Source: Sapria himalayana (taxonomy: Eukaryota; Streptophyta; Magnoliopsida; Malpighiales; Rafflesiaceae). Taken from it: a DNA stretch of 64,000 nucleotides. Made by a program: the position numbers and the translations under genes. This document shows, in pieces, positions 47,334 to 58,650 of the stretch. Each line of letters starts with the position of its first letter. Position 1 is the first letter of the stretch. The notes under the pieces are model-generated. The model did no database searches. It was not told the origin of the DNA and worked only from the letters and a program-made list of their open reading frames with translations. The stretch lies in NCBI GenBank assembly GCA_029783825.1, contig JAREIK010000728.1, forward strand, positions 144,302 to 208,301. The letters are read 5' to 3'.

Positions 47334-48105
47334 TGATGCGAAAGCATTTGAGACTACTAATCAATCCTTAAGTCTTGAGCAGATTTCTTCGGCAAAACAT
47401 ACACTATCGGTATTTATTCATGTCAAAACTAATTTCGGTTACAATTTGCTTCGATGGGTTAAGGAAAGATGATCCCAATATTAAAATTTGTTACTAGTCG
47501 ATGCTATATCAAAATAAAGTTATTCAGAATAATTTCTATCATGATTCAATGTTCTTTGAAAGTTGATATTTGCTGGTTATTATTGGTGGACGAACTTCGA
47601 AGGCCGAAGATAAGACTCCTATTTCCTATTTTTTTTAGTTTTTATTTTTTTTTTATTTTTTCTGAGTCTTATCTCTATATAAGGAGACATATTCTCATTT
47701 GTAAGGGTCATTGTTTTTGAATGAATGAAAGTTTCTTTTTGTGAGTTGAATTATTATCTCGATTCTTTATCCAACATCGTTGGTGGTGAATCAAATAGTT
47801 TTTTATCCTTGGTAGGTGGAATTTCTTTTAAGCCTTGATGGTGAATTACATTTATCTCAAATTACAAATATCCCCACAAACACAGTGCCTCGTCCAATTC
47901 CTTTCAGAATCACTCACTCCATAGAGCTAATTTGAAGGGATACTATAAATAGGAAAGTTGTATATCTATGAGTCCTTGATCTGTGGCTTTTGGAATTGTG
48001 TCAATCCGACATATATTGAGAAAGTTATGCCTATTTTCTTTGAAATCATGCAATCCTAAAAATTTTAATTTTTCTGCTCGGAGTCACTCGCCCACGCATG
48101 CATCA
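47334..48105 (+). repeat. Gypsy 3' LTR
   Basis: 772 bp, TG...CA, the counterpart of 42083-42904. It starts right after the end of the integrase frame. Only a poor polypurine tract is visible before it. The TATATAAGG box recurs at about 47676. Confidence 0.93.
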
Positions 48106-50288
48106 AGATTCCTCTGGGAAAACTCACTGGAAAAAGGAAAATCACAAGCCCTTCCGTGGGCTATTATTGGGTATCTTAACTCCCCACTTTCTAGATCATA
48201 TAGAATAGGTGGGAGAATTGTGACTAATTATGAGTGTTAAGCTACACTTGAATGCATATCCTCCTTAAATCTAGATGCTTTGCTCTCCTCAAAAATTTAT
48301 TTCACCTGAACAAATGGAAGAGTCTCTAGCAAACTCGACAGAGCAATGGTAAATAGTGAGTGGGAAAACTTGTAGTTGGACAATCTTGTAAGATTCCTTG
48401 CCCCATGGACCTTCTCAGACTATTGCTCAATGCTAATGACTACTAAAGTTGGAGAAAAAGAAAGGAAAATACCTTTCAAATTCTGTAACATGTGGACCTC
48501 TCACAAGCAGTTCACACCCACATTACTTGAAGTATAGAAATAAATATTCAAGGGTCAAATATGTTCCAAATAACTACAAAGCTGAAAAATCTAAAGGAAC
48601 CCCTAAAGAAGCTGAACGAGAAACATATTGCACACATTAGTGCAAGGGTATCCTACTCTAGAGATGCTGTCCATAATTTTCAAAAAGAAATTCTGAAGTG
48701 CCCAGATCAGGCTCTTAAAGATAAGGAGTTATCCCTCAAAACCAAAATGAGGAAATTGGAGGAAGCCGAGTTATCTTTCCTTAGGCAAAAGGCTAAGATA
48801 AACTATCTCAAACAAAATGATAGGTGCACAAAGTTTTTCCATGCACTTATGAACTCCATGACACGAAAATGCAGAATAGTAACTATTATTGGAAAAGATG
48901 GAAACTACACCACATTAAAGGAGGAGATAGCAGTTGCTTTTGTCAAATATTTTAAAAATATTGTAGGCACATCGTATGACACTGACAGTGTTAACACTGC
49001 AATCCTTGCTGATGGCAAGACTCACGATCAATGTGACCAGGAATTACTATCTTTTTCTTTCACATCTGAAGAAATTAAGAATGCCCTTTTTACTATGGGA
49101 AATTCTAAATCACCAAGCTTAGATGGTTATACAGTGGAGTTCTACAAATCTTCATGGAACCATATTAGAGGTGATGTAGTAAAAGTAATTAACAGCTTCT
49201 TTCACTCCGGAAGAATGCTATATCAAATTAATCATGCATATATTGCATTGATACCTAAATCCTCTCATGCCTCGACTGTCAAAGATTATAGTCCAATATC
49301 ATGCTGTAATATAATTTATAAAATTATTGCTAAACCTTTTGCATCAAGGTTGAAATTAGTGTTGGGTGGTATAATTAACCCAGCACGAAGAGCCTATATA
49401 AAAGGAAGATTAATTTATGATAATTTTCTTCTGGTGCAAGAGCTGATTAGACGTTATGCAAGGAAAATAATCTTTCCTAGATATTTCTTTAAAATAGACA
49501 TCCAAAAAACCTTTGATATAGTTAGCAGGGATTTCTTGAAACAAGTGTTGACTAAATTTTCCAGAATTTTTCATCAAAATTGTGTATGAATGCATTAGTT
49601 CCTCGTCATATTCAATTTCTATAAACTGATAGGTACATGGATTTTTCAAAGGTAAAAGAAGATTAGACAAGGGGATCCTATATCCTCCTATCTATTCGCC
49701 TTGTGCATGGAATACCTCTCTAGACAGCTTAATTCTGCAATATCATCAGAATATTTTTCATTTCATTCTGGTTGTGCCCCATTAAAGATATCCCATTTGG
49801 TATATGCGGATGATCTGATCATTTTTACTAGAGGCAACCTTGCATTTATTTATATTATTCTGGATGTGTTGAAAAAAATTTCAGCTACTTCGAGTCTTCA
49901 CATAAACTCTTCCAAATCGAATATCTTTTTTGGATGAGTAAGTAATGATCTAAAAGGAAAAATCCTAGAAACCCCTGGATATAATGAAGGCAATCTTCCT
50001 TTTGTATTCCTTTGGGTTCCTTTATCATCTAGTCATTTAATATCTTCATAACTTTCTATATTATTAATGAAGATTACAATATCTTCAATCGTCATCCATC
50101 AATGGGCAGGGAAACTACTATCTATAGCTGGAAGATTAGAATTGCTATGCACAGTCATACAATGCATTAAAGGATACTGGTTCTTAGTATCCTTTCTGCC
50201 AAATTATATTATAAATGCCATTGATAGTGCATGTAGAATATTTTTATGGGATGCACCCAAAAGCAAAAGATACAAGCCTAAAGTCTAA
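48106..50288 (+). pseudogene. L1 ORF2, endonuclease end and reverse transcriptase
   Basis: Resumes the endonuclease: LPWAIIGYLNSPL (family LPWxxxGDFN), YRIGGRIVTNYE, TNGRV and SKLDRAMVNSEW, followed by an FSD-type motif. From 48561 a 342-codon open segment reads FLRQKAKINYLKQNDRCTKF, SPSLDGYTVEFYKSSW, YIALIPKSSH, and FFKIDIQKTFD. A frameshift follows at about 49585. The segment 49701-49937 then carries the reverse transcriptase active site YADD (49803-49814) in HLVYADDLIIF. It continues to RLELLCTVIQ and CRIFLWDAPKSKRYKPKV, where the Harbinger-like insertion begins. Confidence 0.9.
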
Positions 50289-51408
50289 GAGAAACTCCAT
50301 TGGGAGTTGCCAAATAGGGGTGCCAAATATCATTTTGGCACCTTGAATATTATTTTGGCACCTCAAATTTTTTTTGCTCTGATGGTAGGTGCCATAATGA
50401 GATGCAAACTTAATACTTTAATATATTTTTATTATAAATTATCATTTAAATTCCAATTTAAGACATATTAAATAATGACTAAAAAATAAAACCCTGCTTT
50501 TTCATAACTTCCATCTTCAAGTTATTCCAATATGTTACAGAAATTTAGTCTATGCTAGTAGTATCAGTTTCCAAAATTTTCATCTCATTTTGTATTTGAA
50601 TTTCTTGCACATTTTTTTCTTCAATTTCTAACTGTTCACGATGTTGCTCCAATGTTATCTCCTATTGAGCATAAATTTTTTCATGTCGCTCAATTTTTTG
50701 TCGTTCTATTCCCATTCTTTCATTCCAGTGATAATAATCTAGTGATCTTTCAACATTAATTTGTTTATTTTTGTTTTTATGTTTTTTCTTTGAAGCTTTT
50801 TTGCCCAATGGCCTATTGAGGTTGAGAGAGGATGATGGTTTAGTGCTGTCCCCTAAACATGGAGTTGAATAGCTGGATTCAACATGAGTTGATTCATCAT
50901 GACTACCAGTTGAATGAGTTTTTGCTCTCTTATTGCTGGTCAAATTATCATTCTATTTCCACTCCAATTTCAATATATTCCAACAATGCTCGTATTGAAA
51001 TGGTTTTCCAATTATCTTAGCAAATATTTCTTTCGCTTCATCAAACTAAACCAATTTGAAATAATTCAACAAATTATTAATATATCAAATCTCGCAAGTG
51101 TCTAAATTAAAAGTATAAATCTTACATTATTTTGCTCGGTATGTCCAGTAGCATTCCATTCAATTTTATAAAATAAATTACAATATATCCGTTGGATAGA
51201 TACGTTGATATGTACAATAAACTAACCGCTATTTTGCATATTCTATTTTCTCTCTCCAAGGTTGCCATTTATGGCACCCCAATTTCATGTATGTCATTTT
51301 GGCAACCCAGATGTCATCCTCGTTGGAGCTAAAAAAATAATATTTTAGGTATCATTTTGGCAGTTACGGAGATGGCACCCCATATAGTAACATCGATTAG
51401 AGTTGCTC
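50289..51408 (-). mobile_element. PIF/Harbinger-like element with a decayed ORF1
   Basis: The inverted ends are GAGAAACTCCATTGGGAGTT and, on the complement of the right side, GAGCAACTCTAATCGATGTT. The flanks are TAA (50286-50288) and AAA, close to the 3-bp TWA duplication of PIF/Harbinger elements. Removing the insert rejoins L1 ORF2 (KPKV then KWRNVCMP). On the minus strand at 50662-51040 is a protein relic: DEAKEIFAKIIGKPFQYEHC, WNILKLEWK, a stop, then RPLGKKASKKK and a charged coiled tail. This resembles the SANT/NAM-associated ORF1 partner of plant Harbinger transposons. The DDE transposase itself is absent, so it is non-autonomous. Confidence 0.78.
50662..51045 (-). pseudogene. Harbinger ORF1-like (NAM-associated / SANT-type) protein relic
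   Basis: An open segment of 93 codons (50943-50662) is preceded in the same frame, across one stop, by DEAKEIFAKIIGKPFQYEHC. The KPFxxxHCW block, the Pro/Ser-rich linker and the RPLGKKASKKK-type block followed by a Glu/Arg-rich helix are the usual order in plant NAM-associated domain proteins. In Harbinger elements this partner carries the transposase to DNA and into the nucleus. The Myb/SANT N-terminus is missing. Confidence 0.7.
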
Positions 51409-52230
51409 AAATGGAGAAATGTATGTATGCCCATTTCCCTAGGAGGTTTCAACATCCTAAACACCTCTCTATGGAACAAAACATCTTTTATGAAAACCCT
51501 TTGGAGGATCAATCGGAAAAAAGATTTATTTTGGAATAAGTGGGTTCGCCACTTTTATATTAACTCTCAAAATTTATGGGACTATCGGGCTGCTAAAGAA
51601 GACCCCCCATTTAGGAAGTCCCTAACTTCGGTTAGGGATATCTTAATATCAAAAACTAAATCAAAGGATCAAGCAAATATATTATTGAATAAATGGGGGG
51701 ACGGTGAGAAAATTATTACGGATGCATATAAATTTCTAAGTTGATTTAGTAGACAAGAGGAAAAAAGCTAGACAAAAATCATATGGGGGAAAAATCATGT
51801 TCCCAAACATGCTGTACATTTATGGATTGCTAACCATGGAAAATTAACCACAAAAGACCAACTATTTTCAACTCCCAAAAGCATAAATTGTGAATTCTGT
51901 CCATCCACAGAATCCATGGGCCACTTGTTATTTGGATGTAGGAACACAAAAAGTATTTGGAGCACACTGAATAGTTTGATGGGGCTAACACTTAAAATTG
52001 ATTCCTTACCATCAATTCTTGAAGAGATGGCAGCAAGCTATATAGCAGACATGTCAAAGAACAATATATGCAAAGGAATTCTTGCAGCCACCGTATATCA
52101 AATACGGAGAGAAAGAAATAGAAGATATTTTGGGGGAAAGTCACACTATGCATATTTTTTAATTAGGAAAATCAAAATAGATATTCATATTATTTTTAGC
52201 AAATATTATAATAGTTTGAATCATCTCTAG
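51409..52230 (+). pseudogene. L1 ORF2, C-terminal part with zf-RVT domain
   Basis: After the Harbinger-like insert the frame resumes KWRNVCMPISLGGFNI (family VCxPKxxGGLGI), then SLWNKTSFMKTLWRINRKKD and FWNKWVRHFYI. A stop at 51742-51744 is followed by the zf-RVT domain: HVPKHAVHLWIANHGKLTTK, CEFCPSTESMGHLLFGCRNT and KSIWSTL. ORF2 ends at about 52230, 40 bases before the A-run. Confidence 0.88.
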
Positions 52231-52277
52231 GGTTGTACAGAATTTTTGATATTAAATTTTATTACTTATCAAAAAAA

Positions 52278-52294
52278 TCTCGGGGGTTGAGATC
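52278..52294. repeat. L1 target-site duplication, right copy
   Basis: Directly follows the LINE's A-run and matches 37992-38008 at 15 of 17 positions. The foldback arm continues after it as GAGTGGTGCCCACAATTGTT. Confidence 0.9.
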
Positions 52295-52316
52295 GAGTGG
52301 TGCCCACAATTGTTAT

Positions 52317-53160
52317 AATTCTTCTTTTATTTGTCTCCATATATCTTAATCCTCAGAATATAGGTGGTCTCACCAAAATCATTTAGTAAGAAACAAATAC
52401 CTACCCAAAACTTGATATTCTACATATCTAAGATATCATTTCCTATGAAAAGATGTCATCACCATTAACCAATAAAAAAACTATTGTGCTCCCACTAACC
52501 TTCTTGTAAACATATGGTTCATCTTCGATTTTGAAAAAACTAATTACATTTTAATTGTTTCATAAAATGAAGATTCCAAATATGAGATGCTTGCTTCAAT
52601 CTATAAATGGATAATTAAAGCTTGTATACCTTTCCAACATTCTTAGAATTGATAAATCACTTTGATTGTGTCGAGTACATATCCTTAAGCAATTTTCCAT
52701 TAAGGAATGATTTTTTGTCATCTATTTTCCATATTTCATACTTATAGTACATACCTATGGATAAAAGGATCCTACTAGACTTGAACTTAATAATTGGTGA
52801 AAAACATGAATCATAGTCAATACTATATGCTTACTTGAAACATTTTCGACCAATCCTACCTTAAATATATTCATATTAACATGCTGGTATTCTTTTTGAA
52901 GGTCTACATGCACCATATAGTATTTAGACTATTAGATGGATCAATCAAGATACAAACTTCATTATCATATATGGATTGTATCTCATATTTTATGGCTTCT
53001 ATCCATCTATTGGAATCTAGTCTAGATATGGCCTAATGGTAGGATTTGAACTCATCATAATCCATGAAAATGTCATCATGGTTATTAGTTATAAGAAATC
53101 CATAACTTTTGGGATTTTGAAGTATCCCACCATACCTTCTTAGTTCTTGTGTTACTTGCA
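52317..53160 (-). pseudogene. Copia reverse transcriptase
   Basis: On the minus strand, from about 53040 downward: a degraded WxEAMKSE start (EAIKYEIQSIYDNEVCILID), WCM*TFKKNT, and EDEPYVYKKVSGS-like residues split over two frames. A mutated active-site region (family YVDD; only GDDI-like residues remain) and GNDI follow, and then GETTYILRIKIYGD. The frame runs into the foldback element at 52323 and continues at 36313. There are many stops. Confidence 0.8.
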
Positions 53161-54270
53161 TAGGTTAACATCTTGTGAATCCTATTGAGTTTCTATAATT
53201 GGTTTAATACTTCTTTGTGGTTCTTGAATTTCTTCAAGTTGAACTTTACTCTCACAAGTTTTTTCGAACATGTGCTTTCTTTCCAAAATGATAGTATTTT
53301 GAACAATAAATACTTTGTTCTCGAAACTATTGTTGTAGTACCCTTTTGTTTCTATAGGATACTCAACTAAAAGACATTTATCTATTTTGGATGCTAATTT
53401 TTTAGAGAATTGATGATTCACATAAACTTCATAGTCCCAAAACTTTTACAAAGATAAACTAGGAAGCTTCTCACTCCATATCTCATATGATGCCTTTTGA
53501 ACTAATTTAGATGGAATGCAGTTAAGTATGAATGTAAAAGTTTATAAGATATAATCCCATAATGATATTTAAAGAACTGATTGACTCATCATTGATCAAA
53601 CTATATCTAATAAGATTCAATCTTTCCATTTAGAAATCCCATTCCATTAAGATAATCTTGGTGGAGTCAATCACGAAGCTATTCTATAATCTTTATGATA
53701 GTCATCAAATTATTGGCTCATGTATTCACCATCTTGATCAGTTCAAAATACTTTAAGAGTTTTACTAAGTTGGTTTTATATGTCATATAGATATAACCAT
53801 ATCTGATATATATATATATATATATAACTATATCTACTATAATAATCTACAAAGGCAATGAAGTATTAATAGCCTCGTATGAAAATATAACTTAATGGCC
53901 CACATATATCATTAAGTATAAGGCCTAATAAGTCATTACTTTCACTATGACCTATAAAAGGAGTCATTATTTTTTTGAGTAAACAAGATTCACATATCTT
54001 ATAAAATTTAAAATCATAAAGATGTAAAAACCTATCATCATGGAGCTTGGAAATATGCCTCTCATTTGAATTTGTCAAGGTTTAGGATATAGAAACTATT
54101 TGTTAAGTGAATATTTCTATAAAAGGTATTACCATAGGAAATAGAGAAAATATTATTATTAATAATAAAAGAGAATCCAATAAAGCCAAAACAATAAATG
54201 AAAATAATATCCATATTCATAGCTAAAGCAGTAGCTCTTGATCCATTTCTTGCTCAAAGGTCTACCCCAC
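53161..54270 (-). pseudogene. Copia GAG-pre-integrase and integrase
   Basis: At 54078-53866 the minus strand reads ERHISKLHDDRFLHLYDF, CESCLLKKIMTPFIGHSE, LLGLILNDICGPLS, the pre-integrase to integrase junction with the CxxC of the zinc-binding part. Decayed integrase follows, including an insertion of TA dinucleotides at 53807-53825. At 53421-53182 it reads FSKKLASKIDKCLLVEYPIE and TKGYYNN, the family's SDKLxxKSDKCFFVGYPKET region after the integrase. Upstream (54100-54240) a GNTFYRNIHLTNSFYIL block is also copia-like. The protease and zinc knuckle seem to be deleted. Confidence 0.85.
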
Positions 54271-54900
54271 CTTAAGCATCCCTTGTAGCTCAAAAATTAT
54301 TTTCTCTATGTTATGCATATTATAGTTCATTACATAACCATCATATGCATTTGGTATGGATTAGAGAATGATATTGATATCTAACTCTTGGTTAATTATT
54401 AGACCAAGCTTCTCAAGTTGATCTAAGAAGCCCTTCAATTTTAAGAAACGAGGGCTAACTGAGTTGTTTGCAATTATTTTGCTAGAAAGTAACACCTTGA
54501 TGGTGACAAACATTTCAATGTGGGCATGCTTTTAGAACATTTTCATGGGATGGCCTATCATGAAAAATGCTTATATATTAATCATTTGTTTCTGAAGCTT
54601 AGATTCCATGGTGGCAAGCATGAGGCATGTAACATTGATTGAATTATTTTTGTTCTTGTTATAAATATGCTTTTGATCCATAGAGGTATTTATTGTATAT
54701 TCTTCAGGGAAAGGTTCATCTAGGACATACTTTTTTTCTTGCATGAGAATGATTCTCAAGTTTCTATGATAGTCAAGGAAGTTAGCCCCATTAAGTTTGT
54801 CCTTCTCAAGATTGATTGTAGTGATAAAACTAGCATATTGTTCGTTACCATTATCTACAAGGCATATGCAAAATAATTTATTATTTCAATAATTAAATAA
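54271..54900 (-). pseudogene. Copia gag
   Basis: From about 54840 downward the minus strand reads EKDKLNGANFLDYHRNLRII, then MQEKKYVLDEPFPEE, the start of copia gag proteins of the UBN2 type. Later blocks include PRFLKLKGFLDQLEKLGL and PNAYDGYVMNYNMHN (family QSLPxSYDxFVMNYNM). Stops and shifts are present. No zinc knuckle is seen before the frame decays. Confidence 0.82.
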
Positions 54901-56879
54901 AAAATGCATAAATAACTTTCACTAAATATTACCAAATAGTTAACTCTCTTGTATTAATTAGGCAATTTAAATACTTGAGACTTTAGTGGGCCAAGACCCA
55001 TATTTCAAAAAACTCAATGTTAGTTTTGGCTTACCACCCAAAGTATGGTTATTAGGTAGGTAATTATTTACATATTGTATCTTATCCAATACTCGAAATC
55101 CCATGGGACTTGACACTTACATGTCATATGAAAAATCTCGTTAATGCCCTAGGTCTAAAATTATTTTAACAACCTTGTTAAGTTCACCAAACTCATACAT
55201 ATGTATATCACCACTATCTAGAATGTCTTTCTAAGATGGATTACATACCTTGCTTTGGCATGGCATATGTAGTCATTCAAAGTCTTGACAAGTGTAGAAT
55301 TATGAAAGGCATTTTATGATTCTATTTCTAGTGAGGGATTTAATTTATGTTTTAATTCTACCTCATCATCATTTGAATAATTATACCTATTTATCCATCA
55401 TACCATACATATCATCACACACACACACACACACACATTTTATACCATTATATATATTTAATGGTATAAAGTAAACATGTCTTAGTATGGTCCAAAACTA
55501 GATTAATCTTCATAAACCAATATGAAGATCAAAGGTCAATCCTAGGTAGACATCCCCATCTCTATAGATTTACGAAGAATATGCCAAATGGTCCCTACCA
55601 TGGAGTCAGGGTATGAGAAGGATGCATTCTTTTCCACATCTTAATATTTAGCTTAATGTCCATTCTTGAGCATCTATTTATCTTTATAACTTGAAGGTTG
55701 TATTTAAATAATATACCTCAAAATTATTAATAAATAAATATATAAAAATGACACACGGGTCATATTTAAATTACATAGCCCAAAATACTTTAAAATTAAA
55801 TTGACATTTAAATCAAATGTCCAGAATGGCCTAAGGGTCGTGCTATGAACCATGCATATTTTTTTTACAAATGCACAATAACTATGTCAATAATTATTGT
55901 GTAGTTCATTAAATATGAACTCACCATTAATAATAAATAATAATAATAATAAATAGGTTATTATACAAACATAATTAAATATCTTATTAATCAATTAATG
56001 CACCCTAAACCATTATTATTAATAATTCTTGTATAGTTCACTAAACACAAATTTATCATTAATAATTATAAATAATAATAGTTATGATATATGTATCATA
56101 ATACATAAATAATGAAATATCTTATCTATTCAATAGATACACTCTAAAACTATTATTATTAATATTATTAAAAATTATTGGGTAGTTTATTAAACATAAA
56201 TTGACCATCAATAATAAATAAATAATAATAGCTAGGGCATATGTATCCTAATACACAAATAATTAAATATCTCATTTATTCAATTGATACACCCTGAAAT
56301 GGTTATAATTAATATTATTAATAATTCATGTGTAATTCATTAAACATAAATTCATTATTAATAATATATAATAATAGTTAGGATCTGTGTATCGTAATAC
56401 ATAAATAATTTAATATCTCATTTATTAAATTGATACATCCTAAAATCATTATTATTAACATTATTACATAATATTGGTATGATGAAATTTTTCTAGGGGT
56501 CTAGGGGTAGTGCCAATGCCCCTGAAGTTTTTTTATATAAGGACATTTCATCTATGCCAAAATTCTATTACTTTATGTATAAACTTTCTCCATCGCAACT
56601 GTCAACTATTGAAAACAATGCCTACAAACTAAACACAAGATCATGTTAATTAGATTAACATTTCTTCATCGAATACCATTGTCCTTCATGATTCTAGAAT
56701 TTAAATATTTTTTACATAATCATATATGTTTGTATGCATCAATTTTACATAAAGACAACCTTTAATGAACAATACAAATCATACACATTCTTAACACATA
56801 AACATGTGATCTTGAATACTAGAAACATATCAATATGCAATTAAAAACAAGGAATCATATCAATTGGGGTTACAAGTCA
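54901..56879 (-). other. Copia leader region with a tandem-repeat block
   Basis: About 2 kb between gag and the primer-binding site, non-coding. At about 55860-56480 a unit of roughly 140-150 bp repeats about four times. CACCCT-like words recur at 56001, about 56139, 56290 and 56436, each followed by TTATTATTAATAATT- and AACATAAATT-type words. A CA run lies at 55417-55437. It may have been a long 5' leader or contain an unrecognised insertion. Confidence 0.65.
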
Positions 56880-56890
56880 CTCTGATACCA
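56880..56890 (-). promoter_or_regulatory. Copia primer-binding site (initiator tRNA-Met)
   Basis: The minus strand reads TGGTATCAGAG one base after the LTR end (ACTCCAACA), the usual tRNA-iMet primer site. This fixes the orientation of the element. Confidence 0.9.
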
Positions 56891-56891
56891 T

Positions 56892-58150
56892 TGTTGGAGT
56901 TTTTCTTAAGGAAATTAAGGATACATGTACAACGGAACAACAAAAATCACTTTTAATCCCAACCAAGAATCTATGTGATTCGATCATATGATTGAGAAAT
57001 TGAAAATTACCTTATTTGCATTGAAAAAAAGGTCTGCTCCATAGCCTCGTGTATGTTTCTAAGCCTCCATTCCAAATAAGAAGGCATAGCATGGTCATTC
57101 CACCTTCTACATGCATCACATGAACAAACTCTCCTAGAAACTAAGATGGAGATAAATGTACTATCACTTGGTTGAGTCTTTTGGAAGCTATATCCATCTC
57201 TCTCTATTTAAAATGGTTGATGATCTTCATTTTCAATAAATGAAGATTCCTTGGTCTTAAATACTAATTTTAATCCAAATGATTAGTTTTCACCCCATTC
57301 TATGTATGTGATCTTCTAAGTTCACCTAATATTGGCAATGAACTCAAAAATCATTTTGAGCCCATATATTAAAAGTTTTCTCTAGCAAGATATTATGACT
57401 ACCCAAATTATATGAATTTTATTAGTCCAACATAACCTAATTTATAATAAATTTCATAGTCCATTTATCTCATTGTATCTTAATTGAATACAAGACACGT
57501 ACTAAGTATCCTCTTGTAAAGTTCAATCAGGCAATTTCTCAATCTTCACATGATCTGATAATAAAAATAATATTAATGCCATTATTAATTCATTTGAGCA
57601 TGACCATTCATTTCTAGTCCCATATATCAAGGGGCCCGTGGATATTTTTCTAAAAAGAGGAACAAACCCTTTTCATCTACTCATATCCCTCTACAAGATT
57701 TGTTCTATATCCAACTATAACATGCATTACCACCCTATTACAAATTGATGTTGAATTGTGTCAAAACATAAAGCTCGTCAAGTAGAGATTTATGGTAGTG
57801 CTATGACAAAGGATAGAAAGAAGATATTACTATGATGAGAAATAAGTATGACTTATAATTCATGTAGTATTCTCATGGTGGGCCAGTCCAGTACAAATGT
57901 ACAATGTTCACTAATATGTACTTATGAGTTGACTTAATAGCACATATCATGATCAGTATAACATGATCATTAATCTTATTCATGCTAATATTAGTTCATT
58001 ATTTCTTCATCAATATTGAATGACCCGAGCAATTTAGAATAATATTCCATGGCAAGTCTAAGATTATACTATCAAGTCACACACTTGATGACCATGAGTG
58101 GAACAACTATTCATGCAATTAATTAATAATCATTGCCCTATGGCATATCA
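56892..58150 (-). repeat. Copia 5' LTR
   Basis: 1259 bp on the minus strand, from TGATATGCC (ending at 58150) to CTCCAACA (56892), so TG...CA. It aligns with 34305-35460 from about 57000 onward. Confidence 0.85.
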
Positions 58151-58650
58151 CTAACATTTACCTTTTTTATTGATATTTCTAGACATATACATATGTATAA
58201 TACATATATATGCATAATATGTAATGTAATCCTATGTTTGCAAACAAGCATTTATACATTTCAAGAAAGGTGAGTATATATACTATATACATATATAGTA
58301 TACATAGTATATCTAGATTGGCATGTATACATACATGTTTATATATTGCAACATATATATATATATATACTATCTATATGTATATACTTCCATATATGTA
58401 TACACTTATACATACTTATGCACTCACATAAATTTTCATACAAAAACATATTTACTATGTATATATATGTATATATTATTGTGCATACTTTATATTATTA
58501 TATATGTACATTCTTCTCAAATGTTCATGATGGCTATATATATTGTATACTATAGTGTATATATAAATGGATATATATCATTGTGCATAGACACAACACA
58601 TATGTATATACAAGTATATTCTTCTCATATGTTCACACAATTTGTTTGAA
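58151..58650. repeat. TATATACATG-type repeat, copia right flank
   Basis: Similar in word order to 33905-34300 on the left side of the copia element, and part of the same cryptic repeat family as 23870-24721. Tyr- and Ile-rich frames here are artefacts. Confidence 0.75.

Larger units (their letters stand above)
42083..48105 (+). mobile_element. Ty3/gypsy LTR retrotransposon, 6.0 kb
   Basis: Two LTRs (42083-42904, 47334-48105) start TGATGCG and end GCATCA, and enclose gag and pol in Ty3/gypsy order: gag, protease, reverse transcriptase, RNase H, integrase. Target duplications are AGATC (42078-42082) and AGATT (48106-48110). Its removal rejoins the L1 endonuclease. Frames have roughly a dozen stops or shifts. 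LTRs remain readily alignable, differing mainly by substitutions and a 50-bp length difference in a T-rich tract. Confidence 0.95.
38009..52277 (+). mobile_element. L1-type LINE, full length, carrying two nested insertions
   Basis: The element starts with a pyrimidine-rich leader (38009-38159) and ends with a short A-run (52271-52277) after ORF2. It is flanked by 15-of-17-bp target duplications. ORF1 (38160-40707) has a DUF4283-like region and a CCHC knuckle. ORF2 has endonuclease, reverse transcriptase and a zf-RVT end. Ty3/gypsy (42083-48105) and Harbinger-like (50289-51408) insertions split ORF2; without them the LINE is about 7.1 kb, a normal plant L1 length. Moderate numbers of stops indicate an inactive copy younger than the foldback element and copia host. 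Confidence 0.9.
36321..52316. mobile_element. Multi-arm foldback (inverted-repeat) element, split by an L1 LINE
   Basis: The left end reads GTAATAATTGTGCACCCCAC and the complement of the right end reads ATAACAATTGTGGGCACCAC. Flanks AATTATT (36314-36320) and AATTCTT (52317-52323) form a 7-bp imperfect target duplication, and removing everything between them restores the copia frame. Without the LINE the element is about 1.7 kb. It consists of about four palindromic modules: 36321-36766, about 36885-37250, 37310-37735 and 37755-38008 plus 52295-52316. Each module has two arms of roughly 200-220 bp around a centre reading GTACTAGTTGACC...GGCTCAACTAGTAC. Arms end in CACTTGACCTCAGTCC / GAGTGGGGCCCA. 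No protein is encoded. The arms carry tRNA-promoter-like boxes. Confidence 0.82.
34305..58150 (-). mobile_element. Ty1/copia retrotransposon on the minus strand, split by a nested insertion
   Basis: LTR copies at about 34305-35460 and 56892-58150 flank a degenerate minus-strand gag-pol in copia order, reading from high to low coordinate: leader, gag, GAG-pre-integrase, integrase, reverse transcriptase, RNase H. The tRNA-iMet primer-binding site adjoins the right-hand LTR. The element is interrupted between 36320 and 52317 by a foldback element carrying an L1 LINE. Excising it rejoins the frame at KRRIGLS in the reverse transcriptase. Without the insert the element is about 7.8 kb. The left LTR is truncated by roughly 110 bp, so no target duplication could be checked. 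All frames are broken. Confidence 0.88.
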
